Part shown: one piece after another, positions 1-13,400 of the stretch
How the letters are laid out: each line of letters opens with the position of its first letter
Numbering within the stretch: position 1 is the stretch's first letter
Assembly (NCBI GenBank): GCA_032718565.1
Contig: JAVGVS010000181.1
Span: 248,001 to 312,000, forward strand
DNA length: 64,000 bases
From: Distichodus sexfasciatus
Lineage: Eukaryota; Chordata; Actinopteri; Characiformes; Distichodontidae
Direction of reading: 5' to 3'
Made by a program: the position numbers and the translations under genes
Notes under the pieces: model-generated
Told to the model about the DNA's origin: nothing
The model's input: only the letters and a program-made list of their open reading frames with translations
The model's database searches: none

Positions 1-432
1 AGCAAACGTGGCTGGAGCGTAACTCTCGGAGTAATTTAGATTCCGAGCGCACCGTGTTCCGGAGGGGGCTGCAGATCCAGAGCGAGATGCTATCCGACTC
101 CAACATCACATCTCCTGGCGGGACGCCCAGCTGGCTCGGAAAATGTCAAATTGAAGGTCACTCTTCCGTGCTGGTAAAGTTCAGATAAAAGGATCGCTTC
201 AAAGGGAACTGTGTGCCCGCTTCTTAGCTCCCAAACCGTCAAGCTACGGTCCAGTGAGAGAATCCCAGAAAAGGAAATTTGAGGTGAAACTGAGGAAAGC
301 TTTCATGGGCTCTTTAAACTGGGGTGTGTCAGGAGTGTCCTACAAGATCCCATAGGAGCAGCCTTGAAAGTGATGAGCTAGGAGCTTACAGTTCTACCAG
401 GATTAAACACCAACACAAATCACTTACACTCT

Positions 433-529
433 CACACACACAGGCACACACACAGGCACACACACAGGCACACACACAGGCACACACACAGACACACACA
501 GACACACACAGACACACACACAGGCACAG
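433..529. repeat. CA-rich minisatellite, 12-bp unit
   Basis: Repeated CACACACACAGG units, later shifting to CACACACAGA units, form a near-perfect tandem array. On one strand the array is open in several frames only because of its composition. Confidence 0.9.
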
Positions 530-859
530 ATACTCATACACAAGAACAAATGCCCACAATCGTGTCGTGGTCTTTAAACAAATCTTTTACAAATCACCAT
601 AAAGATCATGTCTATTCATTAGAGTCTGACTGCATCTGCATGCCGATACATGGATGGGACATCGGTCCGATAACGACTCCAATAGTTGGCATTGGGATGA
701 TCTATGGAGCTGATCTGTTCAATTAAGTAGTAGGTTTTTCTGTCGTTGCGAATGCGTGCACAATTCATTACGCGTGTGAGGTGGCACCGCGGTAAAGCTG
801 GTTTATTGTTCAACATTCACACTAATTCTTACATATTGACATGACAACGAAGAGAATAA

Positions 860-1492
860 CCGTGCGTTCACACCGCCGGCGGCGAGAGCGTCAAAGTGGC
901 CGGAAGTCATTCATTTTCAATGTGAGCCGGCGGCGAGCAGAGGCGCGGCGCGTCTTGGACGGTAAGAGCGTCAAGGAGAGTTGAAATCAGGTCAACTTTA
1001 TGGTAATGAGCTATGACGCGGTTCGGCGGCAACCAATCGAAATGTAGAAGTCCACCGCTTGAGCAGATTCCAGATAACGCAGTCCTGTAAACTTTGGTTC
1101 CGACCACATTAGTTCCCATGGCCCACCGCCATTAAGCAACGAAGAAGAAGAAGAAGAAGATCCCATGCAGAATGGAGGAGAGGTTAATAATTGCTGTGGC
1201 GGGTTTCCCAGTAATTTACGACGTGTCCCTCTTTGCGTACAGGGACATAAATAAAAAAAAAAACGATGCATGGACCAACGTGTCCGAGATTGTTGGGGTT
1301 CCTGGTGAGTTTCTAATGTGCATTAACGTTATGTATTTTCTGAAAATAAGCGGGAATTTCAAGCTAACTTTAGCGCCAGAGCATGCAAAGCTGTTATACT
1401 GAAATTAGAATAGCACTTAACCATGAACATAAATGAACAGGGCGGCCAGGGCGAATTTTGACGCTCTCGCCGCCGGCGGTGTGAACGCACGG
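860..1492 (+). mobile_element. PIF-Harbinger remnant with inverted ends and TAA target duplication
   Basis: The left end CCGTGCGTTCACACCGCCGG is inverted at the right end (to 1492), about 33 bp in all. TAA occurs at 857-859 and 1493-1495, the 3-bp TWA duplication typical of PIF-Harbinger. Inside is the first exon of the element's MADF/Myb-like gene (1172-1304), but no transposase. It is an internally deleted, non-autonomous copy lying within a hAT relic. Confidence 0.85.
1172..1304 (+). pseudogene. first exon of a Harbinger MADF/Myb-like DNA-binding gene, remnant
   Basis: ATG at 1172 opens MEERLIIAVAGFPVIYDVSL, then FAYRDINKKKNDAWTNVSEI and VGVP, then donor G|GTGAGT at 1305. The pattern (LI..AV...P.+YD.S...YRD.N+K..AW..VSE.VG) is the MADF domain found in the second protein of PIF-Harbinger transposons. 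That protein binds the element ends and helps import the transposase. No following exon remains, so it is a fragment. The A-run at 1253-1263 gives one more Lys than usual. Confidence 0.75.
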
Positions 1493-2651
1493 TAAGCAAC
1501 CTAACCCTCCTCATAGAAATACACAATTTATTCATTAAAAACTGGTACTGGATCGGTACCCGGGACTCGCCGATACCCAAAAACGAAGTATCGGCATCGG
1601 TGTTGGAACTGAAAATGTTGGATTGGTGCAGCCCTAGAGGTGAGTGCAGATAAATCATATCAGTGTTTATAATGACTGAAGAATGACAATAAAATAAAAG
1701 GTAAGACGAAAGATGGATCCCTAAGTGTTGTCACTGTGTAGTTTGTCCATGAGATGTCGGCAACACAAGTATGTTCAAAGTACTTGTACCTGATTCGCAT
1801 GGACGTCATTAGTAATTAGATCATGATGGAGAAACTGTTTTAATTATTAATTAGTCATCCACTTAATCAAACCCGCCATCATCCAATCAATCAATCAGAC
1901 AGACTAGAAGACTGACTGTTCCTGGCGGGTGTATGAGTGACATTTAAAGATGTTGAATTTTAACTCCCATAAGAAAGTAACTTCAAAAGCAGAGGAATGC
2001 AAGAGTCGGCAGAAAACATCACAAATTCTGGAAGTAAAATATGGAGGGCGGCTCCTACAGGACTGAGATTATGCAAATTCTTATACGTGGGGAAAAAAAA
2101 CCTTCAGAGAGAAAAAGTTGCAGCTTTCTGAATATTAACAACCTGTCGGAGATGACTGACACGTGTTCGGCAAAACTAATAATGCGAGAATGTGCTGAGA
2201 CAGAACAGGCTCCAGTCAGTTCCAAAGACGCATCTCCACCAATATATTATCCACTTTGATACAAGCTTTAGTTATCCTTTATCAGCCTTTTTGGTCTATG
2301 AAAACCGCATTACTTTTATGTTACAGTAAGAGACAGTTCTACCTCATCCATACAAACAAAGCAATATGCTTTTAATTCCTCAAATTTGCCTCCGCATATC
2401 TGCAAATTACAGTTTCTGCCTTTTCTGCATGAGTGTGTATGGTGTTTGGTTATGGACTATCACCAACAGTCATGTGCAATAACCTCCGTTTTGACTGACC
2501 GATATAACCTTCACTAATTTGCCTGAAGTAGGTGAAGGATATAAAAGCTGATTGTGACGGCTTATACAAGACTGAGGAATAACAACATTTTCCACTGAAG
2601 TAATATAAAGCCAGATAAGAAAAGGTCCTGTAGCTTTATGTGGGTTTTTAC

Positions 2652-2886
2652 CTTCATGGCCATGAGTTCCTGCATCAGCACTGCGTTCTCCAGGTCCAGC
2701 CTCTGCGTGTCTCCGCGAGGTTTGACGTCGTAGCTGAGCGGGTCGATGTGGACGCTCTCCAGCTCCAGCATGGTCAACTTAACGGCCGCGCGGTCGTTCT
2801 TCAGCTGCTGGACGTAGTCCTTCAGTCGCTGTTCGTCCTCTTTAGAGAAGTCTGTGTCACAGCTGCTCGCGGTGGAGCTGGTGGTG
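2652..2886 (-). CDS. mcc: mcc exon 15 (last exon in window): coiled coil
   Basis: The acceptor is CTCCTGCAG|CACCACC. The exon completes Ser, then TTSSTASSCDTDFSKEDEQR, LKDYVQQLKNDRAAVKLTML, ELESVHIDPLSYDVKPRGDT and QRLDLENAVLMQELMAMK, ending at donor AAG|GTAAAA (235 nt, phase 2 in, 0 out). The remaining MCC sequence expected next (beginning EEMAELKAQ in mammals) was not found between 1 and 2651, so at least two further exons lie to the left. Confidence 0.96.
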
Positions 2887-5068
2887 CTGCAGGAGAGACG
2901 GCAGACCAGGAGTGTATGTTATGTGTGGGTATACGTCTATCTGTCCACCTGGACCTGCCTCTTAGACACAGACACAGACACATTCGCTCACAAATAAAAT
3001 ACACCCCTTACATATAGGTCAACTATAAGCATCTATAATAGTATGCACAATATGGCAATTATTGGCAGATGCCGATATCCGCTGTTTCTCATGCTTGTAT
3101 CTGCCGATGCTGATCCCGATGCCGATAAATGAGGAAGGCGGAGCTCAGCGCGTAAAGACGAGATATTCTGCTCGTCAATGTTCCACTGCACGCTCAGACT
3201 TTTGGCACAAAAATGAGGCCATAGTTCTGACATTTCTAATACAGCGCCAAGTCAAGCGAGTGTGAAAACAGAGTGGAGCAAGGGCGGAGCATTTCGAGCG
3301 TAGTGCACAACATTTTAAGGAAAGTCACTTCCTACCTTATGTGGTGTACCAAAATAAGGCGCGTGTGACACTCCATGTGCACTACCTAGTGCGTAGAGAG
3401 CTGTTAGGCTACAACCCCGGCTATTTCCTGAGACACATACTACCGCATAGAAAAGTATGATAAGAGCGCCTTACCTACCATACTATTAAGTACTGCAGTA
3501 CGAGGCTTGGGACACGGCCCATGTTCGAGCTCACATTTGCTGAGTGAGGCAAACACGCAATTTAGTTTAAAATTTTGACTTGAGCATGAAAAGACGAGAG
3601 ATTGCGCTTGCGAACACGCGGGCCGTATAAAATCCCACCTCTGACGATGGACGTGCTTGGCACATGCGCTACCTTTTTGACACACAATAAATGCATCATC
3701 AAACATCAGCTGAAAATATCGGGCAAATCTAAGCATTGGTCTGATGCTGACGACTTTAAAAATAAAAGAAGGTAATTATCAACCAATGTGCAACATTATA
3801 TTATATATCTGATATTATCGCGCATCCCTAATCCAAAGACCTCATTTACACACACACTCTATGGTGCACACACACCCCATGTGGAGTGCTGAGGCATGAA
3901 AAATTGTGCTAAATGACTGTCTGTCTCCATCTCACTCTCCTAACTATCTTCTTAATTACACTGTCAATTCACATTATCTCCCTCCTCATATAAACCATCG
4001 CTGTCACGTGGCCGAGGTCCCTTCAGGTCGCTCACTCATGAGTGTAACAGATCTGTCCAGCACACACACACACACAGCTCCACTAGAGCATCCTCACACA
4101 GTTGCACTGATCTCAGTGCATCCCTGTCTAGCTGCTCAGTACTGTCCTGCTAAACAGGCATGAGTACGTAGGGGGGAAAGTGTTCCTCACGTCATAGGAA
4201 GCAGACGTCTGACTGTGTGCAACCGTGTATATGTGACTGCAGCTGAGGGTAAAGGTGTGCTGGTGTGTTGTTTAGTCGCGTTGGCACTGCTGGAGTGGTC
4301 TGAGAGGAGGAAACGGGGAAGGAATCGATGGCTGAGTATCGTATCACCCTGGTCGGGGTCTGAAAACAGATCTGGGTGAGGCAGGACACCAGGAAGCGGG
4401 CAAAGACCGCAGCTACTCGCAGCAACTTTATCCTACTGCAGAGGAGCTGACATCAGAAGTGAAAATGTCAGTGTATTTATCATCTGGTGTTTAAACAGCT
4501 GTAGCTGCCTGTCTGAAGTGAAGCACGACTTCCTCAAATACGACACCTCTTCATTCATTGGTTTTCATTAGAGCTATATTAGCAAGACTAAATCATCCTA
4601 GCGCTCTTAATTAGCACCGCCAGCCCTACCGTCCTCAAGGCTAAATCATATTAGCATTCATGTGGCTCATCAAGCTAGCGGCCACATCAGCGCCGTGGGG
4701 ACAGTGTGTGTGTGGATTAGAGATGGGTGGAGCTACGCAGGACACGCGAGGAAAGGTGTTGCCAGGGCAACAGGTGGAATCTTGTTTGATGATTTAGATT
4801 CTGATCTTGTAAAAGAAACTCTACGAGAGCAGACGTGGCATTTAGATTTGCTGTGTTTGAGCTGAAGGAGGACAGAAGCCTCAGGGCTGCAAGCTGCATG
4901 CTGTGTATTTGCATTGCATCTGCTGCTGTTCTCACATTTGCCTGATTCACACGCGAACGTCATCTATCAAGAAAAGAACGCGCGCGCGCACACACAACTA
5001 AACACAACACACGCAACCTCCTTCTGACAACGCAGAAATGTTTATCATCCTAATTGCAATCTAAGCCT

Positions 5069-5103
<35 letters not shown>

Positions 5104-8100
5104 GAGAGACACACACACAACCCAAGACAGACATGCACACGCACACACACAGACAGACCCACACTCTCCCTCAGTGCTACCTGGTGTGGCTGTTGGAGGA
5201 CAGGCTCTCCCAGGGCTGGACGCTGCAGCCGCTGACTGTGAATGCTCCTCCGCAGCTGCCGTCCAGCCGGGTCAGCAGGTCTCGCGCTGCATTCTCCGCC
5301 GTCTTCCTGCTGTCATGTGCTCGCTTCAGGATCTGAGTGATGCTCTCCTCGCCGTCCTGATCTCCTGATACACATAACACCCAACAGCATTGTTTTAAGA
5401 GTCTTTATTTGGCCCGTACAGAGTAATATAAATACAACTGTATGTCCTGATTCTCCCTTAAAATTAAAATAGAAAGTAATTTACAACAGATTAAGTTAAA
5501 GAGAGAATACGAGAACTAAATCGAAAGAATACAGATATACATAATACTATAAACTACTGTATATAATATTTACAGTAACATGTTCACATGCATTTACAGA
5601 GCTACGTGCAGCTGCAGGCAGATCTCCAATCACAGCGCTTCATCATACAGATTAACGATAACATCTTCTGCGATATTAAACACACTTACCTAATGTGCTG
5701 ACCCCGGCTGCTCTGAACTGACCCAGAACCAGCCCCTGTTCACTCTCGGTCAGAGCCAGCAGCAGCTCATAGGCTTCGATGCACTGCTCGCTGCAACACA
5801 ACACAGAGGAAGAAACTTAACACACACAGACACATAAGAATTCCCATTCCCAAATTACAGGGACACTCTCCTTGGAGAAACTTTGGGTTGAGGATCCTTC
5901 CATCTTTCTTTGACATTACGGATGTTTATTCATTAAGGCCATAATTATGGCTTTTTCTGTAATCAGGTCGTCACCTATTCTAGGGATGCACGATAACATC
6001 GGAATCATATCTGAATCAGGTGATCGTTTCTTTTTTTTACGTCATCGGCATCGGACCGATGCTTGTGCCAGACATGTCCTAAGTGTGAGGTGGGATTTTA
6101 GACGGCCCGCGCCTTTTTACAATGTATACCGTTATTTTGTGCCAAATATTTGAGCACACTGTGGAACGTTCGCGAGCTCTGTCTTTTATTGCTAAACTCT
6201 GCCTGCACGAGGGGAAGAATTTTAGCATGTGGGCTGCGTTTGTCATACTTTTCTATGTGGTAGTATGCATCTCAGCAAATAACCAGGGTCGTAGCCTAAC
6301 GGCTCTCTACGCACTAGGTAGTGCACATGGAGTGTCACATGCCACTTGGTACATCCACATAGGGTGGGAAATGACTATTAAAATGTTGCGCAATACACTG
6401 GAAATGCTCTGCCCTCGTGCCACTCTGCTTTCACGCTTTCTTGACTTGGCACTGTGTTAGAAATGTCAGAACTATGGTTACTATTTTGTTGTATTCAGTT
6501 AATCACTAAAGTGGATTTATTAGGGCCACTATGTTATTAAAATGGTGAAAGCTACTGGGTTGATGCTCTATTTTTTAATATCCCCTTTAGGCAGTAGTCT
6601 GTGCCTTGTTCTGAAAGATATAAAGCAGTGCCGAGTTCTCTGCACACGTTACGAGAGCGCGATGAGTCTTCATTAAGGCGGCGTGTGACTCCTCTCCGTA
6701 ACGAGGGGCAGATTTACACAGAGCTGAGGTCAGATCTCTGCTGTCCGTACTAACACTGAGCAACGGCCGAAATCTGCAGTCGTAAATCAGTTCCTCTTAC
6801 ACACCAGATCCCAGACCTAACGGGATGAATCGCTTTCAAACACAATCGGCTGATTATAATCTATCCTTTGCTTTCTCCCTCTCTCTTCTTGTTCGCTCAC
6901 ATTTTTGAACATGATGTGACATCCCTAAAACACAGAGCACAAAAGCCAACTTGAAACTGTTTATTAGCACAGGGTGTGTGTGTGTGTGTTTCCCGGAGCT
7001 GTGATTAATCGGCAGGCTTTTATAAGCCTGGCGCCGTCTCGGTCTTCATGAAGGCTGCCATGTCGACCCCACCCCCAACAAGGATGAAAGTCAATCTCCG
7101 TCCCTTCTCCCCTCCCTCCCTCCCTCCCTAAACCCCCCAGTGAAGTGACATCATGATGTCCACTGGGAACAGAAATCAATCAAGCTCAAAAACATATACC
7201 GTTTGCTCTGTGTTTGGGACTTGGTTCCATCACTTTCAGGCTGCACGGCAAGTTAAATTTAAGAATTATTCTGGTAAAAGGAAGCCAAGGCTACAGCTCT
7301 GACAGTCACTCAATAGTGAAACATTACTGCGCCATTTAGTTAGTTACGGGCTAAATCGAGGTCTTGGCAGCAGCTGAGCGCTGAAGTGTTTCCGGAACGT
7401 TCTGCAATTAGCGAGAGAGTCACTGCGTATTTCAAAGCCGCCTTTTGTTTTTCCCGACAGCTTGAGCCGGAGCGGTGAAGCAGGGAGGAAAAACGCTTAG
7501 ATAGAAGAGATATGGAGATCTGATATAAGAGTTAGCGAGTATCAGATCTCAGGAGGGCGAGGTTGCACGCGTATGCACTCGGGCAAAAAAGAGCTTCATA
7601 ATGAAACGGGTTCTGTTTAGCATAATTTGAAATTTTTACTGCCGAACCTGCCTGCGGGCATCTGCTCAACCCAGAACAAAGCAACGTTCCATCTTAAGAA
7701 CAAACACTCACGTGGAGTTCAAACCGCGCCTACTTCTTAAAGTTAAACTGTAACAGGTCTTCTAAAAGACTAAAAGAAAGCACGGAAATGCAAAAATGTC
7801 CTTACAAAGATTTTCCTAAATTTCACAATCATCAGGTTCTTACAATTTTTTTCATTATTCTTTATTTCATTCTACTATGAATTGGAGGCCATGGAACAAT
7901 GGGATCTGAACCTACAAACGTGGTTCTTTGCTTTCTGAAGGAATAGACAACATTACCAAGCTGATCTGTATGCCGGGAGGTTCTGCACTTTTAAGAAACA
8001 CTACAAAGTAAGAGCAGACAGGAGCCGGCTCAGAGAGTTCAGAGAGACAGCAGCCGGTGCAGAGAGAGACAGCTTCCGAGTGGAGGAAAGCCGGGCCAGA

Positions 8101-10243
8101 ACGGCCGAGGATTCTATACCATGGCAATCTGGACTGTGTTATTTATGTACTCACTCCAAATGCCAAATGAGATACGCAGGGACGTCTTACAGCGCACTCA
8201 CACTGACGCTGAGCAAAATCTTCCTTACTGTCTTCCAGGACGTGATGCTTGTCAAACTAGCTAGCGACTTCAGCCATTCTAATAACGTGTGAGTGAGTGA
8301 AAGCGAGTGATTACTTGTCATTATGAACACACACAGCACGCAGTGCACCACAACCATATGTGACCTCTGCATTTAACCGATCCGTGAAGGAGCAGTGGGC
8401 AGCGCCGGCGGAGCAGTGTTTGGGGACCGTACCTTGCTCATGAGTACCTCGGTGGATTCGAACTGGCGAGCTTCGGATCACGAGGCGAACTCCCTAACCG
8501 TTACGCTACCGACTGCCCAATGAGGCATTCAATGTCAGTCACGTCACCTGTCATAACGTTATGGGCTGGTCAGTGTATAAGAGTGCAGATAAGCAGAGTT
8601 GAGTGTAGTGTGTATATAGTGTAGACAGTGTGTGTACCTGTACTGCAGAGCCAGGCGCAGGGCTGTAGCGTTGGACTCGTATTTCCCCACCAGCATGCTC
8701 ATCCTCTCTGCGTTGCTCTTACACTCCTCCAGTGTTATGGTCAACAGATCGTTCTGGGATTTCAAGTGCTCAATACGACTGCAGAGAGGACGCACACACA
8801 CTCAAATGATCACACGTGCCATATATAGAGGATTTGCTGTACATTTTTATCATGATAGAAAAGTGACTCAATCCAGTCGTCCGAATGCTGAATGGACTAA
8901 CAATGAGTGAAGTGAAGTCACGTTTAAAAACATATTTAATTCCCTCCCTCATGATTTCAGGTGCTAAACCAATAAACATTCCAGAACATCAGTGCAGGGG
9001 TTGTGTACCTGTTGAGCCGCTCCGTCTCCACCTCAAACTCGCGGATTTTGCTCTCGGAGATGGCCGAGCCGTGAGAGTAAAGCGTCTGAAAGATCTCTTG
9101 GATATTAGAGCAGTCCTGCAGAGAGTGGGCCAAATGCTCTGCTACATTACTAGACACCTAAAAACACACACAGAAACACACACCAACACAGCCGTGTTTA
9201 CATGCTCTTTTGCAAGCAACTTTTTATCTGCTTTAAAAATTCAATTTCTGTCGAAACATAAACAGCTTCCTGCATGATGTTAAATCTCCACTGCATACCT
9301 CACTAACTCGCACTCACACCACACACAGAAATCATCACACATAATTCCTCTCCTGTTCCCGGTCACTCACTTCCACCATGAATTGCCCTTTTACCTGTTA
9401 TTTTTCTCCCTCTTTGCTTTCCATAAAGGGTAATACCACTTGGCATCACTGGGATTGATTTTTACTTCCCCAACACACACACTCACAGAGCAAAGCAACC
9501 TGTGCACCAGCACAAAGTGGTCTGAAATAGTGACAACAGTGACACCGAGTTCATTAAAGAAAGAGGGAGAAAGGCAGACCATTAACAGCTATACCTTTAT
9601 GAAGTCTAAAGCAAAAACGTGTGTGTGATGTGGGTGGTGAGTGTTTGTGTGTTTGTTAGGGCTGGGTATTGTTGCTGATTTCCTGAATCGATTCGATTCC
9701 GATTCACAAGGTCATGATCCAATTCAATTCTCGATTCGATTCGATATTGATTTATTTAGAGATTTCTTTGCGTCAATACTAGTTTTGCTTGGATATAAAA
9801 TAACTTGTTTTAAAACCGAAGTGTTACCAAACTTTAGGCCAGACGGTGATTTGAGCAGAGCAGCTTCAGCCATGGCTCTATTTTGTTTCGGTTTCGCCGG
9901 TCTCATGTTTTTATAGCTCTCCTTGCGCGGTCGCGAGAAGTAGTGCATAGCCGCAGGAAAAGATCGATCCGCGAATTTTTGAATCGATATCGTATTTTTT
10001 GAACGAGAATCGATATTGATCGCTGAATCGATTTTTTGAACCCAGCCCTAGTGTTTGTGCACGTAGGTGTGCATGTGTGTGGGTCACCTTCGGCATCACA
10101 CCTTCTGTGGTTTGGCTGACTGCCAGCAGCAGGCTGAGAGAAAGACAGGTTTCTAAAAATCCCTCATTGCTCCAGAGACAAGACTGCACTCTGCTATGCT
10201 TATCTTCCCCTCCCTCCCCTCCCTCCCTCCCTCCCTCCTTCTC

Positions 10244-10285
<42 letters not shown>

Positions 10286-10463
10286 GTGCTGTCACTTGTA
10301 CTTACCCAGCTGAAAGCTCTTAAACGTGCGGGGCTTGAATTTTGTCTATGTGGCCGGGTCTGAGCCTCCTCTCTCTTTCTGTCTCTCATTTTTTATCTCT
10401 TCTGCTTCGGTGACTTCTCCTCCATCCAAAACTCCCCCTTAACACCATTATCACTTTTCTCCT

Positions 10464-10494
<31 letters not shown>

Positions 10495-13400
10495 ACATAC
10501 ACACTCACCCCAATGCTGGTAATCTCTGAGCCCAGGACTGCTCTCTCTGTAGATGACGACTCTGAACGTGTTTTGGACAGTTTGACTCTCTCTGCCACCT
10601 GAAAAACACAAACAGCTGATACTGAGTAACATCACTAAAAGCTGCTCACATTTACCACTACACACAAGTTACAGCAACACATACACACACAACACTTACA
10701 TAAGACATAACAGTTGTAGAGAGCGAGAGAGAGAAAGAGGCAGACCAATAAGAAGGAAAAATTGAGTTAAGGGCAAGTGAGACAAAGCACAGAGAAAGGG
10801 GGGAAAGGTATTAAGGAATATTACAGACATCCAGACAGAAAGAGAGAGTGTGTGTGTGTGTGTGTGTTCGTTCAAGGGCATGTCATTTACAACGCACTTC
10901 ACCATCAACTGCAGCAATCTATAAGGCAGCGCGATCTTTTGATTACAGCTCGGCCCAGACTCCCTCAAGGCTCCTGAGCTGATTGTGCGTCTGTGTGTGT
11001 GTGTGTGTGAGAGAGAAGCTCCTCAGTTCTGAGGGTTTGTTAAAGTATTGAGTGAAACATGCATTAAAACTAAAACCTGACAGATAAACTGTCATTCCAA
11101 TATTATCAATTCAGATGAGCTAACTGGCAATAAAGTGGTACACAGCTGATAAATGACAATTAATAAACAAACGGAGAGAGAAAATTACTCACTCACACAC
11201 ACACACTCTCACTGCATGTGTTTTTGCAGCTCTATAGGAGGTGCTTATGCTTTACTGCTCATATAACACCTACACACTTCACTGCCACTTCACATTGTGT
11301 GTGTGTGTGTGTGTAGTTACCTTGGCTACGGGGATGTCATTACTGCTGCTGCTGGTGCTGAGCTCTCCAGTGCTGGGGTTGATGGGTCGGCCGGCCGGAG
11401 TCATGCGTCCTGGACTGGACTGAACTGCGCCGGACTGCACGCACTGGAGACGGGTCTGCAGCTCTCGAACCTGCAGTAGGGAGACAGAGGTCAGGGTCAT
11501 CACAAGAACCATCAAAATGACAGCATGAGCGAGATCTGCTTTAGCCCTCCAACTGGGACTGAATCAATAACACCGGCACCAGGGAAAGAGTTGGACTGTG
11601 GACAGAAAGTGGAGGAGAATGTGTGTGTGCGTGTGTGGTCTCTGTTCAGACTACATGGGAATCTGGGTTGCGTTAGAAAGCTTATTGCCAGAAAAGTGAT
11701 GTTTGTGTGCTAGTATGTTAATTAGAGTATTTTTACACTAATGGTACCACACACACGCACGTGCGCACACACACATGCACGCAGACCCCTGAGGCGGGTG
11801 TGGTAGATGGAACTCCATTAGTGAGAGTGATGCAACGATCCAACTTTTTCAGTCCCAATACTGATGCTGATACTTGGGGTTTGGTTATCGCCCGATCTCG
11901 AGCACTGATCCGATGCCAGTTTTTAACTAATAAGTTGTGTATTTCTCGGAGAGGAGGAGATTGAGTTTATTCTGTCATGCATAAGGAAATACTGGTTTCC
12001 TAACTAAAACAATGTAATAATTTCAAACCCATATGTATCTGCTGAATTACTAATTATTGTTACATCCTCAAAAATGATTCGTTTAAACAGTTCTGTAATT
12101 TTGTGACGGTTCCTAATCCTGCCGTGCTAAAACCCTCAGGAACACAGAGGCTGTGAGCGAGAGCTATTTGAGTCGTTATCGGACCGACATCCCATCCACG
12201 TATCGGATCAGTGCATCCCTAACCAGTGATCGGACTGCCTCTAACCAATCCAAGCAGAGCTGAAGGAGGTGAGCCTGTCCTGAAACTGTCCGCACACGCA
12301 CAGCAGACACACCCACCGACTGCTTCTCTGGCTGAATTTCTCTAGGTCAGCGAGGGATGATGAGTGTGAGCGGGTGTGTGTGTGATTTAACTGTGTGGGC
12401 AGAGCGAGCCCTTTTATGAGGGGAGGCGTGTGTGGGTGCGTGTGTGTGTGTGTGTGTGTGAGAAAAACAGCAGTCAGTAAATCAATCTAGGTTTAACACA
12501 GAGAACAAAGCTTCTAATATTACCTTCCGCTCTCTCCTCCTCCTCCTCCTCACTTTCTCTCTTCCCATCTAATAATCTCACTGAACAAACTCAGGCTGAG
12601 ACCAACACAGCATGTGTGAGGACAAGACACAACCATAAACTTATGCATGTATGAGCACAACCATACATTGTGCATTCATTTACATGTATGCATGTGTCTC
12701 AGTGTGTGTGTGTGTGTGTGCGCACACGCGTGTAGTGGGGTGTATGTATGTGTGTACGAGTGTGCTGAGATGTCAACTGAGAGGCCTAGCGAGAGAACAG
12801 ATTTCTTGAGCTTCATTCCCCCATGGACACCTGGCAAATGTGTGTGTGTGTAAAATAGACAAAGAGTTGGCAGCTAATTTCCTAGGCATAGAACATTCTC
12901 CTGCCAGGAAAGAGGTTGCCAAAGGACAAATAAAGGAGCGCGTATCCGTCATCACAAACTAATCCACCTTGCAGCTCTGGTCCAGGTCCAGAAGAGGCGT
13001 CCAGCAGCACGGACACGCCTTCAACAGCAACACCCTGCACTGCTCACGCTATAGATGTGTTATGCTCATAATTTCCTCATTTCCAAGGATAAAAGTGCAG
13101 CAGTTTGATCAGGCTACAAAGTAGTTGTTGTTAGAAATACTTGTGCATATGCATGTGTTGGTGTGTTGATAAGCTGCACTGAACACAAACTAAATCTTGT
13201 AGCTCATGCTAAACTTTTAACACAGGAGTTCAACTCACACCTTTTTAACATATCACACTATTTATCAAACATTCTGTAAAGCAAAAACTTAGCACAGGCC
13301 ACCGCTGGACACACACCCAAATATATACTGAGAATCATCTATTGATTTGATTAATATTTTCCACAGTGCATACGCTCATAAACTGTTCCCTTTGTCCCTC

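Larger units (their letters stand above)
620..1636. mobile_element. old hAT-type non-autonomous element, split by a later insertion
   Basis: The left part (about 620-856) reads like the reverse complement of the right end of the element at 11825-12221, sharing GATACATGGATGGGACATCGG-like and GTCCGATAACGAC blocks. The right part (1496-1636) ends TTGGTGCAGCCCTA, a hAT-type terminus. The two halves are separated by the Harbinger remnant 860-1492. The outer left boundary and target duplication are not clear. Confidence 0.6.
1..2651 (-). other. mcc intron 15 (partial): repeats, no further exon
   Basis: This is the start of the intron after exon 15. It holds a CA-rich minisatellite (433-529), an old hAT copy (about 620-1636) split by a PIF-Harbinger remnant (860-1492), and about 1 kb (1640-2640) of unremarkable A/T-rich sequence in which I see nothing. 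No stretch encodes the MCC C-terminus. Bases 1-420 contain no recognisable feature. Confidence 0.7.
2887..5180 (-). other. mcc intron 14
   Basis: The intron contains a hAT element (3039-3830) and CA microsatellites (5070-5160). The tracts 3840-4650 and 4660-5050 show no recognisable feature apart from short CA runs. There is no coding signal. Confidence 0.8.
5791..8637 (-). other. mcc intron 12
   Basis: It holds a SINE-tail fragment (5838-5900), a truncated hAT (5981-6470) and a tRNA-derived SINE (8290-8520). Between 6480 and 8280 I see no repeat family. The tract has some CpG-containing unique sequence (about 6640-7480) and one short C/T-rich run near 7100-7130. Confidence 0.75.
9158..10508 (-). 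other. mcc intron 10
   Basis: It contains a complete hAT MITE (9657-10050), a C/T-rich microsatellite (10205-10285) and a long (CA)n at 10466-10500 abutting the exon 10 donor. 9180-9640 is unremarkable. Confidence 0.85.

Noticed and set aside
433..529. A possible CRISPR-like array from regular repeats
   Set aside because: The units are 12-bp CA-rich minisatellite repeats without spacers, in a vertebrate genome.
8450..8520. A possible tRNA gene on the minus strand
   Set aside because: Box B-like sequence is present but the cloverleaf is not completed, and the same body recurs in about seven places. It is a SINE head.
12960..13045. A possible extra mcc exon (CTCTGGTCCAGGTCCAGAAG region)
   Set aside because: Exons 8 and 9 already join in phase, the minus reading hits a stop at once, and splice borders are absent.
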